Positions 35,163 through 44,169 of a stretch of 64,000 nucleotides of DNA are shown one piece after another; within the stretch, counting starts at the first letter, position 1; each line of letters opens with the position of its first letter. The notes below the pieces were generated by a model. It was given only the letters and a program-made list of their open reading frames with translations, made no database searches and was not told the DNA's origin. Both the position numbers and the translations under genes were made by a program. The DNA comes from Actibacterium mucosum KCTC 23349 (lineage in GTDB: Bacteria; Pseudomonadota; Alphaproteobacteria; Rhodobacterales; Rhodobacteraceae): NCBI RefSeq assembly GCF_000647975.1, contig NZ_JFKE01000008.1, positions 46,631 through 110,630 on the forward strand, given 5' to 3'.

Positions 35163-36071
35163 TCAGGCGGCGGCGGTGCTGGGCCACAGGGCCTGCGCCG
35201 CTGCTGACAATCCGGCCAGCGTTGCGCCTTTGGCGTCACGCATTTGCGGGGTCAGTCCGCAATGGGCCAATGCCACCTGATACAATTGCGCCTGCGGCCC
35301 CGAGGCCAGCAGGATAACATCGGTGCCCGACATCCCTTGTTGTTCCGTCGCAATCTCGGTCCCGATCAGGGTGCCGCTGAGAAAACTGGACGCGTTCTGG
35401 GGGGCCAACTGCCCGTTCAGGACATCGGCGCGGGCCGAAAAAACGGCGTTTGCGGTGGCATTGCGAGCGCCATGGGTGACCCCCTGCAGAAAGGTTGCCT
35501 CGCAATAGGCATCCCCTTCTGCCAGCGCGCCGACAAGCGAGTTGTTGCGCAACAGGGCAAACAGTTCGCCCGTGATATAGCTGCGAAAGTTCTGCAGGTG
35601 GCCGTCGCGCATTTCGACCCATTTGCAATGGGTGCCGGGAATACAGATCACCGCGTTTTCAGGCATCTCGTCCGCAAGGCTGCCAAGGATTTGCAGCTCT
35701 TCACCGCGCATCACGTCATAATGGCCGGCGTCCGACCGGCACACCGCGCCGGGAATGATCGCGGCAGGATGGGTGCCAATGTCGAACCGGTAGGCGGCTG
35801 CAACCAGCCTGTCCAGATCCAGTGGGCAATCCAGGTAAGGTGTCTCGAACCAGCCGGTTTTGGACCCGACCATGCCACACATAATCACCGGGGCATGCGG
35901 GTGAGCGCGCATCCAGTCGCCGCAATTGTCGGCCAAAGTCTCAGAAAATTTCCGGCTATTCACAAATTTGAGACCGTCATCGCTGTCCTTGCGATCCATG
36001 ATTCGACCTGACTCGTCGATCAGCCAGGCGCGAAATCGCGAGCTTCCCCAGTCTACAGCCATGTATTTCAT
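35163..36071 (-). CDS. dgoK: 2-dehydro-3-deoxygalactonokinase-like sugar-acid kinase
   Basis: 302-residue kinase of the DgoK family (ASKHA fold). The N-terminal phosphate motif YMAVDWGSSRFRAWL, the middle VICIPGTHCKWVEMRDG and FRSYITGELFALL are diagnostic. DgoK phosphorylates 2-keto-3-deoxygalactonate to its 6-phosphate. ATG 36071 is preceded by GACGGGAAAAAC. It is transcribed away from the aldolase/dehydratase operon but shares a promoter region with it, so it is likely co-regulated. With no DgoA-type aldolase in view, the phosphorylated product would need an aldolase from elsewhere. Confidence 0.88.
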   Translation of the reverse strand: MKYMAVDWGSSRFRAWLIDESGRIMDRKDSDDGLKFVNSRKFSETLADNCGDWMRAHPHAPVIMCGMVGSKTGWFETPYLDCPLDLDRLVAAAYRFDIGTHPAAIIPGAVCRSDAGHYDVMRGEELQILGSLADEMPENAVICIPGTHCKWVEMRDGHLQNFRSYITGELFALLRNNSLVGALAEGDAYCEATFLQGVTHGARNATANAVFSARADVLNGQLAPQNASSFLSGTLIGTEIATEQQGMSGTDVILLASGPQAQLYQVALAHCGLTPQMRDAKGATLAGLSAAAQALWPSTAAA

Positions 36072-36109
36072 TGTGTTTTTCCCGTCTTGCTTGGAATCTA
36101 GACTTTTCG

Positions 36110-36138
36110 TTGACACCTTAGCTCTGGTGTCGCATTGT
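36110..36138 (+). promoter_or_regulatory. Promoter with embedded palindrome for the sugar-acid operon
   Basis: TTGACA (36110-36115) and CATTGT (36133-36138) are spaced 17 bp, a plausible sigma-70 promoter with a weak -10. GACACC (36112-36117) and GGTGTC (36126-36131) form a perfect inverted repeat with an 8-nt spacer, overlapping the -35 and the spacer. A protein bound there would block or help RNA polymerase. GTATCA occurs twice just downstream (36137 and 36157). The first gene starts 40 bp beyond the -10. Confidence 0.5.
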
Positions 36139-36177
36139 ATCAACAATGAAACATCAGTATCAAATATAGGGACTGAC

Positions 36178-37080
36178 ATGGCGAATTCACTAAGAGGCGT
36201 TCTGCCCATTGTCCCGACGCCGTTTCGGGCGGATGGCAGTGTTGACCTTTCCTCGTTGGGCCGGCTGGTGGAGTTCGCGGTCGGGCGCGGCGCCAGTGGC
36301 GTGGTCTATCCGGGGGTTGCCAGCGAAGATGTGCAATTGACCACGGATGAGCGTCAGGAGGCGTTGGAAACCGTGGTGCGCGTGGCAGGGTCGCGCCTGC
36401 CGGTATTGGCCGGAGTGAATGCAGGTGCGCCGGAAGAGATGGTGGCGCTGGCCCGGATCGCTGCTGAAACCGGCGTGTCGGGTGCCATGGCCATGGCCAT
36501 CCCTGCGATGGGGGGCGAGACCGAGGCGTGGTTTCACAAGATCTCGGACGCGTTGAACGGCGGCACGATCATCTTGCAGAACCTCTTTGCCCCGCGCGGT
36601 GCCGATCTGAACGCGGCGCAGATGCTGGACCTTGCCCGCAACGTGCCCGCGATCCGCTATGTGAAAGAAGAAGGTGTGCCGTCGGGCCACAAGGTCAGCC
36701 AGTTGGTGGGGGGTGCCGATGGGATCCTGGACGGCATCATTGGCGGCGGCGGTGCGCGCTATTTGTTCGAAGAGCTGGAGCGCGGCGCGATTGCCACGAT
36801 GCCCGCGATCGAGCTGTTGGAGCTGCATGTTGCCCTTTTGCGCGCCTATGGAGGCCACAACCGGGCCCGCGCGATGGAGATCTATGAGCGCACGTTGCCG
36901 CTGTTGCTGGTGCAGGCACCGTTCCGGATGCGCATGACCAAATTGATCCTGAAACATCGCGGGCTGATCGAAACCGATATCGTGCGCGAAAAACTGCCCG
37001 AGATGGATGCCGCGCTGCAGGGTTTGGTGATCGAGTTCTACGAAAAGGCCATGTCTGTGCTGGAGATGGCTGATGCCTGA
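36178..37080 (+). CDS. DHDPS-family (class I) sugar-acid aldolase or dehydratase
   Basis: 300-residue TIM-barrel protein of the DapA/NanA superfamily. The Schiff-base lysine is K163 in IRYVKEEG, and the barrel starts GVLPIVPTPFRADGSVD. Relatives cleave 2-keto-3-deoxygluconate or dehydrate 2-keto-3-deoxy sugar acids. The tyrosine that normally precedes Asn in the YN-P motif (Tyr133 of E. coli DapA) is Gln134 here (IILQNLFAP), which is unusual. I start at 36178, just downstream of the promoter and a GGGA; the frame is open far upstream into dgoK antisense. It overlaps the next gene by 8 bp. Confidence 0.85.
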   Translation: MANSLRGVLPIVPTPFRADGSVDLSSLGRLVEFAVGRGASGVVYPGVASEDVQLTTDERQEALETVVRVAGSRLPVLAGVNAGAPEEMVALARIAAETGVSGAMAMAIPAMGGETEAWFHKISDALNGGTIILQNLFAPRGADLNAAQMLDLARNVPAIRYVKEEGVPSGHKVSQLVGGADGILDGIIGGGGARYLFEELERGAIATMPAIELLELHVALLRAYGGHNRARAMEIYERTLPLLLVQAPFRMRMTKLILKHRGLIETDIVREKLPEMDAALQGLVIEFYEKAMSVLEMADA

Positions 37081-38248
37081 TCGCGTCGTCTCGGTTGATA
37101 TCTTCTTGTTCGAGCGCCCGCGCGACACGCCATATCTGGGTGGGGTCGGCGCCGATGAGACGATGATCGACACCCGCTATGTGGTGCGGGGGTTCAATGG
37201 CACGGTGTATCCGCTGAACGACCGGTCGTTGGTGGTGCGTGTCCGCACGGCCGGCGGCGTTGAAGGCTGGGGCGAGACCTATGGTCTGATTGCGCCCAAG
37301 GCGACCGCGGCAATTATCGCCGACCTGTTGGGCCCTTACCTGTGTACGTTGCAGCTTGGGCATCCCGCTGCGGCTTGGCAGTCCCTTTATGATCTACAGC
37401 GCAACCGGGGGTACTGGGGCGGCTACTATGCCGATGCCCTTGCGGCGCTGGATATCGCGCTTTGGGACATCTACGCCCAAAACATGGGGCAAAGCCTGCA
37501 GGCGGCGATGGGCAGGCCCGGGGGCGGCAGGTTGCCGGGCTATATCTCGGGCCTGCCGGCCGACACGGGGGCCGCACGGCTGGACATGGCGCAGCATTGG
37601 GCGGCGCAGGGGTTTGATGCCCTGAAGATCCCGATCAGCGCTACGGATGACGGTGATGTGGTGGGCGAGTTTGCGCGGCTGCGTGCCGGGCTGGGTGCCG
37701 ACCACAAGATCGCGCTGGACATGCATTGGGCCTTTGCGCCGCAGGATGCGATTGCGCTGGCGGCGGATCTGGCCGTGCACGATCCTTGGTTCCTTGAAGC
37801 ACCGGTCGCGCCCGAGGATATCGCGGCGCAGGTGGCCGTGGCCAAAGGCATCGAAGCGCCGCTGGCGCTGGGCGAAGAATGGCGGACAGATTGGGATTAT
37901 GCTCCGCGCGCCGGGCACGGAATCCCCGCCATCCTGCAACCAGAGATGGGCCATACCGGCATCACGCAGTTTCAGGCCATTGCCAAACGCGGCGCGGCCA
38001 ACAATGCGCAACTGATCCCGCATGCCACTATTGGTCTGGGCATCTTCATGGCTGCCAGCCTGCGCGCGTCGCTGGCCTGTGGGGCCACGTGCCACGAATT
38101 CCAACACTCGGTTTATGGACGCAACGCCGCGCTGCTGGAGGGCAGCGCGCCGTGCGAGGCCGGTCACTTCATCATTGGCGACTCCCCCGGGTTGGGGGTG
38201 AAGCCCACTGCGGAAGCATTTGAAATGCTTTCAAAAATAGAAATCTAA
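37073..38248 (+). CDS. Enolase-superfamily sugar-acid dehydratase, galactonate-dehydratase-like
   Basis: 391-residue mandelate racemase/muconate lactonising family member. Metal ligands are D216, E242 and E268, with the same 26/26 spacing as DgoD (183/209/235). H218 sits two residues after the first ligand (DMHW), as in DgoD, and H317 (IPHATIGLG) matches the DgoD catalytic base. KIPIS replaces the KxK pair of racemases. This pattern belongs to dehydratases of galactonate type, giving a 2-keto-3-deoxy acid. The exact stereoisomer is not set by sequence. It is translationally coupled to the aldolase-family gene. Confidence 0.87.
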   Translation: MPDRVVSVDIFLFERPRDTPYLGGVGADETMIDTRYVVRGFNGTVYPLNDRSLVVRVRTAGGVEGWGETYGLIAPKATAAIIADLLGPYLCTLQLGHPAAAWQSLYDLQRNRGYWGGYYADALAALDIALWDIYAQNMGQSLQAAMGRPGGGRLPGYISGLPADTGAARLDMAQHWAAQGFDALKIPISATDDGDVVGEFARLRAGLGADHKIALDMHWAFAPQDAIALAADLAVHDPWFLEAPVAPEDIAAQVAVAKGIEAPLALGEEWRTDWDYAPRAGHGIPAILQPEMGHTGITQFQAIAKRGAANNAQLIPHATIGLGIFMAASLRASLACGATCHEFQHSVYGRNAALLEGSAPCEAGHFIIGDSPGLGVKPTAEAFEMLSKIEI

Positions 38249-38274
38249 TTCACGTTCAAAACGGAGGAGGAACG

Positions 38275-39540
38275 ATGAAACGCTTTACAAAAACCTTGGC
38301 GGTGACCGCGCTGTCGCTGAGTACCGCCCTGACGGCGATGCCTGCTGCAGCCGAGACCCTGACCTTTGTCAGTTGGATGAAGGGCGAGCCGGGCTATGGC
38401 GATTGGTGGAACGAGGTCATTGCCAAGTTCGAGGCCGAGCATGAGGGCGTCAATGTCGAGATGACAAAGGTCGCGCGCGCCGAATATGCCGATACGATGT
38501 TCACCATGTTCGCCGGTGGCAACCCGCCCGACATCGTGCATCTGGCGGCGTTCGAGTATCAGCCCTTTGCCGACGAAGGCTGGATGGAACCGCTGGACGC
38601 CTATATCGCGCGCGACGGCAAAGATCTGGCCGGCTGGGCCGGGCAGGGCACCTGCGAATGGGAAGGCCAGACCGCGTGCATCATGCTGCTGTATACGGCC
38701 TATGTGATGGCCTATAACGAAAAGCTGCTGGCCGAGGCGGGCATCACCGAGCCGCCCAGCGATTGGGCCAGCTATCTGGCTGCGGCGCAGGCGGCAACCA
38801 AGGACACCGATGGCGACGGCACGATTGACCAATATGGTGTGGGCGTGGCCAGCACCGGCGGCGCAAACATGATGCACGACATCCTGCATTATGTTCTGGA
38901 CGCAGGCGGTGCGTGGACGGTGGACGGCAAGCCTGCCTTTGACAGCCCCGGTGTGATCGAAGGTCTGGAGCGGTTCAAAACCCTTTACGCCGAGGGTCTG
39001 ACCCCGCGCGATCTGGGGGCCGGTGACATGCGCCAGCTGATGAAGGAAGGCCGCTTGGCCATTCGTCTGGACGGGCCGTGGATCTGGAACATCGTTCAGG
39101 GTGCCGAGCCCGAGATCCTGGCCGATCTGAAACTGGCCCCGTCGCCGTTTGATCCGCCCGTTGGTGGTACATCGAACGTGATCGGCATGCCCAGCGACAT
39201 CAGCGACGAGCGCAAGGAGCTGGTTTGGGACTTCATCCAGACCGCCACGTCGCAGGAAATGCAGCAACGTTTCGCCACGCTTGGTTCGTCGCCTGCACCG
39301 ATGCCGGGGCTGGACTATGCTGCTGAAGCTGCCAGCAACCCCTATTTCACGCTGTTTGCGGAAAGCAATGAACGCGCCGCGGCCGCCGGGGTTGATCGTC
39401 TGCCGAAAGGGCTGGAGATCGAGTTCAACGAAGTCACCAAGCTGTTGTTCCGCGAGGCGCAGCGTATGTTGATCGAAGACCTTTCTGCCGAAGAGGCCGC
39501 AAAGAATATTCAGGACGCCGTTCTGAAGATTGCCGGCTAA
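38275..39540 (+). CDS. ABC transporter extracellular sugar-binding protein (CUT1)
   Basis: 421-residue type II binding protein. The signal peptide ends near AMPAAAE (residue 25). Mature landmarks are LTFVSWMKGEPGYGDWWNEV, FAGGNPPDIVHLAAFEYQPF and TKDTDGDGTIDQYGVG. GGAGGAGGAACG precedes the ATG. It is the first of four importer genes placed inside the sugar-acid operon, so its ligand is probably the free sugar or aldonate used by the pathway. Confidence 0.9.
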   Translation: MKRFTKTLAVTALSLSTALTAMPAAAETLTFVSWMKGEPGYGDWWNEVIAKFEAEHEGVNVEMTKVARAEYADTMFTMFAGGNPPDIVHLAAFEYQPFADEGWMEPLDAYIARDGKDLAGWAGQGTCEWEGQTACIMLLYTAYVMAYNEKLLAEAGITEPPSDWASYLAAAQAATKDTDGDGTIDQYGVGVASTGGANMMHDILHYVLDAGGAWTVDGKPAFDSPGVIEGLERFKTLYAEGLTPRDLGAGDMRQLMKEGRLAIRLDGPWIWNIVQGAEPEILADLKLAPSPFDPPVGGTSNVIGMPSDISDERKELVWDFIQTATSQEMQQRFATLGSSPAPMPGLDYAAEAASNPYFTLFAESNERAAAAGVDRLPKGLEIEFNEVTKLLFREAQRMLIEDLSAEEAAKNIQDAVLKIAG

Positions 39541-39606
39541 GCTTTGACCATTGCCACCGGCGCGGCCTTTGCCCTGCCGGTGGCGTTCCGCCAAGGAGAC
39601 CCACGC

Positions 39607-40497
39607 GTGATCGATTTCAGTTCACCCAGACATCGCAGTAAATTTGGATACCTGTTGCTGGCGCCCGCAGTTCTGCTGATGGCGCTGATTATCATCTATC
39701 CGATCCTTCTGTCGGTCGATATTTCGATGAAGGATGTGCGCATCGCGCGGATCGGCAAGGCCGAACCGTGGACGTTGAAAAACTATGCCTGGCTCTTTGG
39801 CTCGGAAGAATTCTGGAATGCCATATGGGTGACCGCCAAGATGGTTCTCATGGTTGGTGGCACGGCACTGGTGATCGGGCTGGCCACGGCGATCCTTGTG
39901 AACCAACGGTTCAAGGGCCGGTCATTGGCCCGCCTGTTCGTGGCGCTGCCCTGGGCCGTGCCCGAGGTTGTGGCCACCGTAATCTGGGCCTGGATGCTGG
40001 ACAGCTCTTTTGGGGTCATCAACTGGGCCTTGCTGAAGTCGGGCATAATTTCCGAGGGTATTCAGTTCGCCTCGAACGCCACTGCGTCCTTCTATTCGGT
40101 CTGTTTCGTGATGATCTGGAAAGGCTATCCGCTGGTGTCGATCATGCTGCTGGCCGGGCTGCAGTCCATCCCGCAGGAACAATATCAGGCCGCCGAAGTG
40201 GATGGCGCCGGTGTCTGGCAGCGCTTCTTTTATATCACCATCCCAAACCTGATGCCGGTGATCGGCGTGACAATGGTGATCACCACCCTGTGGGTGTTCC
40301 GCGACTTTGCGATCATCCACGTGCTGACACAGGGCGGACCCATCGGGGCCACCACAACCCTGTCGATCCTTACCTTCGAGCAGTCGTTCTCGTTCTTCCG
40401 TATGGGGCAGGGCGCGGCCGTGGGGGTTGTCACCATGATCATCTGCGCCGTGATCAGCCGTGCGCTGGTCAGCCGCTTTGCCAACTCGGTCCATTAA
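39607..40497 (+). CDS. Sugar ABC transporter permease (MalF/UgpA-type)
   Basis: 296-residue CUT1 permease with six membrane segments. The EAA loop is QYQAAEVDGAGVWQRFFYITIP. I chose GTG 39607 because AAGGAG lies eight bases ahead; the open frame extends 21 codons upstream without a ribosome site. It follows the binding-protein gene by 66 bp and is 10 bp ahead of the second permease. Confidence 0.9.
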   Translation: MIDFSSPRHRSKFGYLLLAPAVLLMALIIIYPILLSVDISMKDVRIARIGKAEPWTLKNYAWLFGSEEFWNAIWVTAKMVLMVGGTALVIGLATAILVNQRFKGRSLARLFVALPWAVPEVVATVIWAWMLDSSFGVINWALLKSGIISEGIQFASNATASFYSVCFVMIWKGYPLVSIMLLAGLQSIPQEQYQAAEVDGAGVWQRFFYITIPNLMPVIGVTMVITTLWVFRDFAIIHVLTQGGPIGATTTLSILTFEQSFSFFRMGQGAAVGVVTMIICAVISRALVSRFANSVH

Positions 40498-40507
40498 GGA
40501 GGCTCCG

Positions 40508-41341
40508 ATGCGTAATCACTCGCTTCTTGGAAAAATTGGCATTTATGCGGCGGTGGCCGCGACCTGCGGGTTGCTGCTGTTCCCGATCTACTGGATGTTC
40601 ATCACGGCCCTGAAACCGGCCAACCGGTTGCGGGATTTCCCGCCCGAGTTCTGGCCGGAAAACCCGCAATGGAACGTCTTTGCCGATGTGTTAAACAGCC
40701 AACCCTTTGGGCTGTGGATGTGGAACACGGTGCTGGTGGCCATTGCCACGATGATCCTGTCGCTGACAGTTGGCACGCTGGCCGCTTACGCGCTGTCACG
40801 GTTCCGGCTGCGCGGCGGGCAGGGGCTGGGCCTGTTTATCCTGACGTCGAAGATGTTGCCCGCGACACTGCTGATCATTCCGCTGTTCGTCGTGTTCCGT
40901 TCGCTGGGGCTGACCGGGTCGCTGTGGTCGGTGATCATCGCGCAATCGACGCTGATCGTGCCCTTCGCGACATGGATGCTGAAAGGCTATTTCGATACGA
41001 TCCCGCCCGAGCTGGAGCAGGCCGCGCTGGTCGACGGGGCCTCGCCCCTTGGGGCCATCGTGCGGATCGTGCTGCCGGTGGCGGCCCCCGGCATGGCGGC
41101 GACGGCGCTCTATGCCTTTGTCATCAGCTGGTCCGACTTCCTGTATGCCCGCACTTTCCTGACCACGTCCGAAAGCAAATGGACGCTGAACATGGGCATC
41201 GCGACGCTGAAGGGCGAGTTTGTGACCGACTGGAATGTGATCATGGCGGCCTCGCTGATGGCGGCGGTGCCGATTGTCGGGGTGTACCTGTTTTTGGAAC
41301 GATACCTTGTTGGCGGCCTGTCCGCCGGCTCTGAGAAATAG
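40508..41341 (+). CDS. Sugar ABC transporter permease (MalG/UgpE-type)
   Basis: 277-residue CUT1 permease of normal length. The EAA loop is ELEQAALVDGASPLGAIVRIVLP, and the tail ends FLERYLVGGLSAGSEK. AAGGAGGCTCCG precedes the ATG. It lacks the long periplasmic insertion seen in the region C permease at 26274, which makes a useful internal comparison. Confidence 0.92.
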   Translation: MRNHSLLGKIGIYAAVAATCGLLLFPIYWMFITALKPANRLRDFPPEFWPENPQWNVFADVLNSQPFGLWMWNTVLVAIATMILSLTVGTLAAYALSRFRLRGGQGLGLFILTSKMLPATLLIIPLFVVFRSLGLTGSLWSVIIAQSTLIVPFATWMLKGYFDTIPPELEQAALVDGASPLGAIVRIVLPVAAPGMAATALYAFVISWSDFLYARTFLTTSESKWTLNMGIATLKGEFVTDWNVIMAASLMAAVPIVGVYLFLERYLVGGLSAGSEK

Positions 41342-41353
41342 GAGGCCACGCAG

Positions 41354-42499
41354 ATGGCGACCATCGAATTTAACCAGATTCAGAAATCTTATGGCGGGGT
41401 GCAGGCAATCCGCGACTTCAACCTGACGGTGGATGACGGCGATTTCTGTGTCTTTGTTGGCCCCTCGGGCTGCGGCAAATCCACCGCGCTGAAGATGCTG
41501 GCGGGGCTGGAACCCACCAGCGGCGGCGAGATTGCCATCGGCGGGCGCGACGTGACCGATCTGGGCCCCGGCAAGCGCGACATCGCCATGGTGTTTCAGA
41601 ACTATGCGCTCTACCCGCATATGTCGGTGCGCTCCAATATCGGGTTCGGGCTGAAGATGCATGGCCTGCCCAAGGCCGAGATCGACCGCAAAGTCGCCGA
41701 AGTGGCCGACATCTTGGAACTGTCGGACTATCTTGATCGCAAACCCCGCGCCTTGTCGGGTGGTCAGCGTCAGCGCGTGGCGCTGGGCCGGGCCATCGTG
41801 CGCGAACCCAGTGCGTTCCTGATGGACGAGCCGCTGTCGAACCTGGACGCCAAGCTGCGCGTGCAGACCCGGGCCGAGATCGTCAAACTGCAAAAACGGC
41901 TGGGGGTTACCACGATCTATGTGACCCACGACCAGGTCGAGGCGCTGACCATGGCCACCAAGATCGTGGTGATGCGCAAAGGCGTGATCCAACAGATCGG
42001 CAGCCCCGAAACCTTGTTCGACACGCCTGCCAACCTGTTTGTCGCGGGCTTTATCGGATCGCCGGGTATGAACTTCTTTCGCGGCCCTGTGGAAAAAGAG
42101 GGGGATGTGGCCTTTACCCGGTTTGCCGGTGCGCGCATCAAGCTGGCCGTGCCCGCAGGGCAACTGCCTTTTGACAACGCAATCTTTGGCATCCGCCCGG
42201 AACATATCCGCATTGGCGGCGAGGGGGCCGAAATTGGGCTGACGCTGGTGGAAAGCCTTGGCACTGAGAAGATCCTGCATTTCCAGACACCCGAAGGGCA
42301 GGAGTTCAACGATGCCGACACGGCCGCAGATCATGATGACGAGCGTGACGCCTCGTCCATGCTGGCGCGCGTGATCGACGATGTGCGGTATGCCGACGGT
42401 CAGGCGATCCGGGTTCATTTGCCCGAGGACAAAATTCATGTATTTAACCCGGATACACATACGGCACTTCGGGCGGCCAGCGGGCAGGTAAATACTTGA
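41354..42499 (+). CDS. Sugar ABC transporter ATPase (MalK/UgpC-type)
   Basis: 381-residue ATPase. Walker A is GPSGCGKSTAL, the signature is LSGGQRQRVALGRAIV and Walker B is FLMDEPLSNLDAKL. The C-terminal regulatory part is about 30 residues longer than in the region C ATPase and is acidic (DADTAADHDDERD). Its TGA overlaps a TTG start of the regulator-lactonase gene, so the two are translationally coupled. Confidence 0.93.
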   Translation: MATIEFNQIQKSYGGVQAIRDFNLTVDDGDFCVFVGPSGCGKSTALKMLAGLEPTSGGEIAIGGRDVTDLGPGKRDIAMVFQNYALYPHMSVRSNIGFGLKMHGLPKAEIDRKVAEVADILELSDYLDRKPRALSGGQRQRVALGRAIVREPSAFLMDEPLSNLDAKLRVQTRAEIVKLQKRLGVTTIYVTHDQVEALTMATKIVVMRKGVIQQIGSPETLFDTPANLFVAGFIGSPGMNFFRGPVEKEGDVAFTRFAGARIKLAVPAGQLPFDNAIFGIRPEHIRIGGEGAEIGLTLVESLGTEKILHFQTPEGQEFNDADTAADHDDERDASSMLARVIDDVRYADGQAIRVHLPEDKIHVFNPDTHTALRAASGQVNT

Positions 42500-44169
42500 A
42501 TAAATTCGACGATATCGCGGCCCGCTTTCCGGGTGCAGGCACATTGGTCAAGGGGATCCAAATCCTCGATCTGATTTCCCGGTCGGCAGAGCCGTGCAGC
42601 TCGTCCGTCCTGCTTAGGGAAACCGGGTTGCCCAAGGCCACGCTGTATCGTCTGTTGGCCGCCTTGGTCGAGTTTGGCTATGTCCGCCATGACAAACAGG
42701 CCAAGACCTATGGTCTTGGTCCGCACCTGATCGAACTTGCCCGGTCGTCGCTGGGCGAGTTCGATCTGCGCAGCGCCGCAAGCCACGAATTGCAGCGCTT
42801 GTCGGCGCAGCTGAACGAAACCGTGTCCTTGTCGGTGCTGGAGGAGGAGCGGGTCATCTATGTTGACGTGCACCGTCCGTCGAACCCCATTGCCGTCGGG
42901 GTGGAGGTTGGCCGCAACCTGCCCGCCATCGAAAGCGCCTCGGGCGTTGCCATATTTGCGGCGCTGCCGCCGCACGAGGTTCAGAGTTTTCTGGACGGTC
43001 ATGACGATGATGCACGCCACGCCTTTCTGGCCGATATCGCCATGAGCCGGTCGCGCGGCTATACTATCGCGCCCTCGCGCACCATTCCCGGTGTGGTGGT
43101 GATCGCGGTGCCGGTGATGGGCCCGCCCGGCTTTGGGCGGGGAGCACTGGTGGTGTCGGCACTCGAAAGCGCTTTCACGCAGGAAAAGCGCCATGTCGTG
43201 GGCCGCGACCTGATGGAGGCCGCCCGGCGCATCATGGGCAATATCGGCACCGCCCCGGTCAGTATCTCACCCAACCCGCGGCCCAGCCGCCATATCGACG
43301 AGGCGTTGCGCTGTGTGCAGCCTGCCGGTGCGATTGTGGGCGAGGGGCCTTTGTGGGACGAACGCAATGCTCTGATCCGCTGGGTTGATGTGGCCGCCCC
43401 CGCGATCCACCAGTTTGATCCAGTGGGTGCCCGGACCGCGAAAACCGCAGCCAAACAGCTGATCTCGGCCGTGCTGCCGGCCAGTGATGGCGGGTTGATT
43501 GCGGTCACCCAGAACGGTTTGCAGTCTTTTGATCCCGTCAGCGCCGCACTGTCGCCCATTCACGACCCCGAGGCGCATTTGCCCGGCAACCGCTTCAACG
43601 ATGCCAAGACCGACCGGCTGGGCCGGGTCTGGGCCGGCACGATGAGCCTGGATGCCGCGATGCCTTCGGGCGCGCTGTATTGCTTTGACACGCCGACCAG
43701 CGCCCGTGCGGTGGATGGCGGGTTTCAGGTCTCGAACGGGCTGGGCTGGTCGCCCGATGACCGGGTGTTCTATTTTACCGACAGCGGCTTGGGCACCGTC
43801 TTTGCCTATGATTTCGACCTGGCGCGCGGCACGGTTTCGAACCGCCGGGTCTTTGCGCAATTTGAGGCGTCCGAGGGTAAACCCGACGGCCTTTCTGTTG
43901 ACGCCGAGGGCAATGTCTGGATCGCCCTGTGGGACGGTTGGCGCGTGGCCGGCTATGCTCCGGATGGCCGTTTGATCCGCAGCATTGATATGCCGGTGCC
44001 ACGCCCCGCCAGTTGCTGCTTTGGGGGAGAGGATTTGCGCACGATGTATATCACCTCGGCTTCGATCCGATTGCCCGCCAACGTGTTGGATGATGCGCCC
44101 CTGTCGGGAGGCCTTTTTGCCATCGGCATGGATGTGCCCGGACAGCCCACCACCGAGGTGCAGGTCTGA
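42496..44169 (+). CDS. IclR-type regulator fused to SMP-30/gluconolactonase
   Basis: 557 residues in one uninterrupted frame. Residues 15-75 are an IclR winged helix (SSVLLRETGLPKATLYRLLAA). Residues 85-255 are the IclR effector domain (LPAIESASGVAIFAAL). Residues 275-555 are a six-bladed SMP-30 lactonase. Predicted metal ligands are E283 (VGEGPLWDE), N414 (QVSNGLGW) and D464 (KPDGLSVD); the 50-residue N-D spacing equals that of human SMP-30 (N154/D204). N368 (RFNDAKTD) is the likely substrate Asn. The start is TTG in a TTGA overlap with the ATPase stop. The protein could open a sugar lactone and report it to DNA. It sits between importer and sugar dehydrogenase genes. Confidence 0.88.
   Translation: MNKFDDIAARFPGAGTLVKGIQILDLISRSAEPCSSSVLLRETGLPKATLYRLLAALVEFGYVRHDKQAKTYGLGPHLIELARSSLGEFDLRSAASHELQRLSAQLNETVSLSVLEEERVIYVDVHRPSNPIAVGVEVGRNLPAIESASGVAIFAALPPHEVQSFLDGHDDDARHAFLADIAMSRSRGYTIAPSRTIPGVVVIAVPVMGPPGFGRGALVVSALESAFTQEKRHVVGRDLMEAARRIMGNIGTAPVSISPNPRPSRHIDEALRCVQPAGAIVGEGPLWDERNALIRWVDVAAPAIHQFDPVGARTAKTAAKQLISAVLPASDGGLIAVTQNGLQSFDPVSAALSPIHDPEAHLPGNRFNDAKTDRLGRVWAGTMSLDAAMPSGALYCFDTPTSARAVDGGFQVSNGLGWSPDDRVFYFTDSGLGTVFAYDFDLARGTVSNRRVFAQFEASEGKPDGLSVDAEGNVWIALWDGWRVAGYAPDGRLIRSIDMPVPRPASCCFGGEDLRTMYITSASIRLPANVLDDAPLSGGLFAIGMDVPGQPTTEVQV

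Noticed and set aside
33023..35239. A 738-codon minus-strand frame
   Set aside because: Antisense to ilvD, same codon-bias artefact. No start signal and no recognisable motif.
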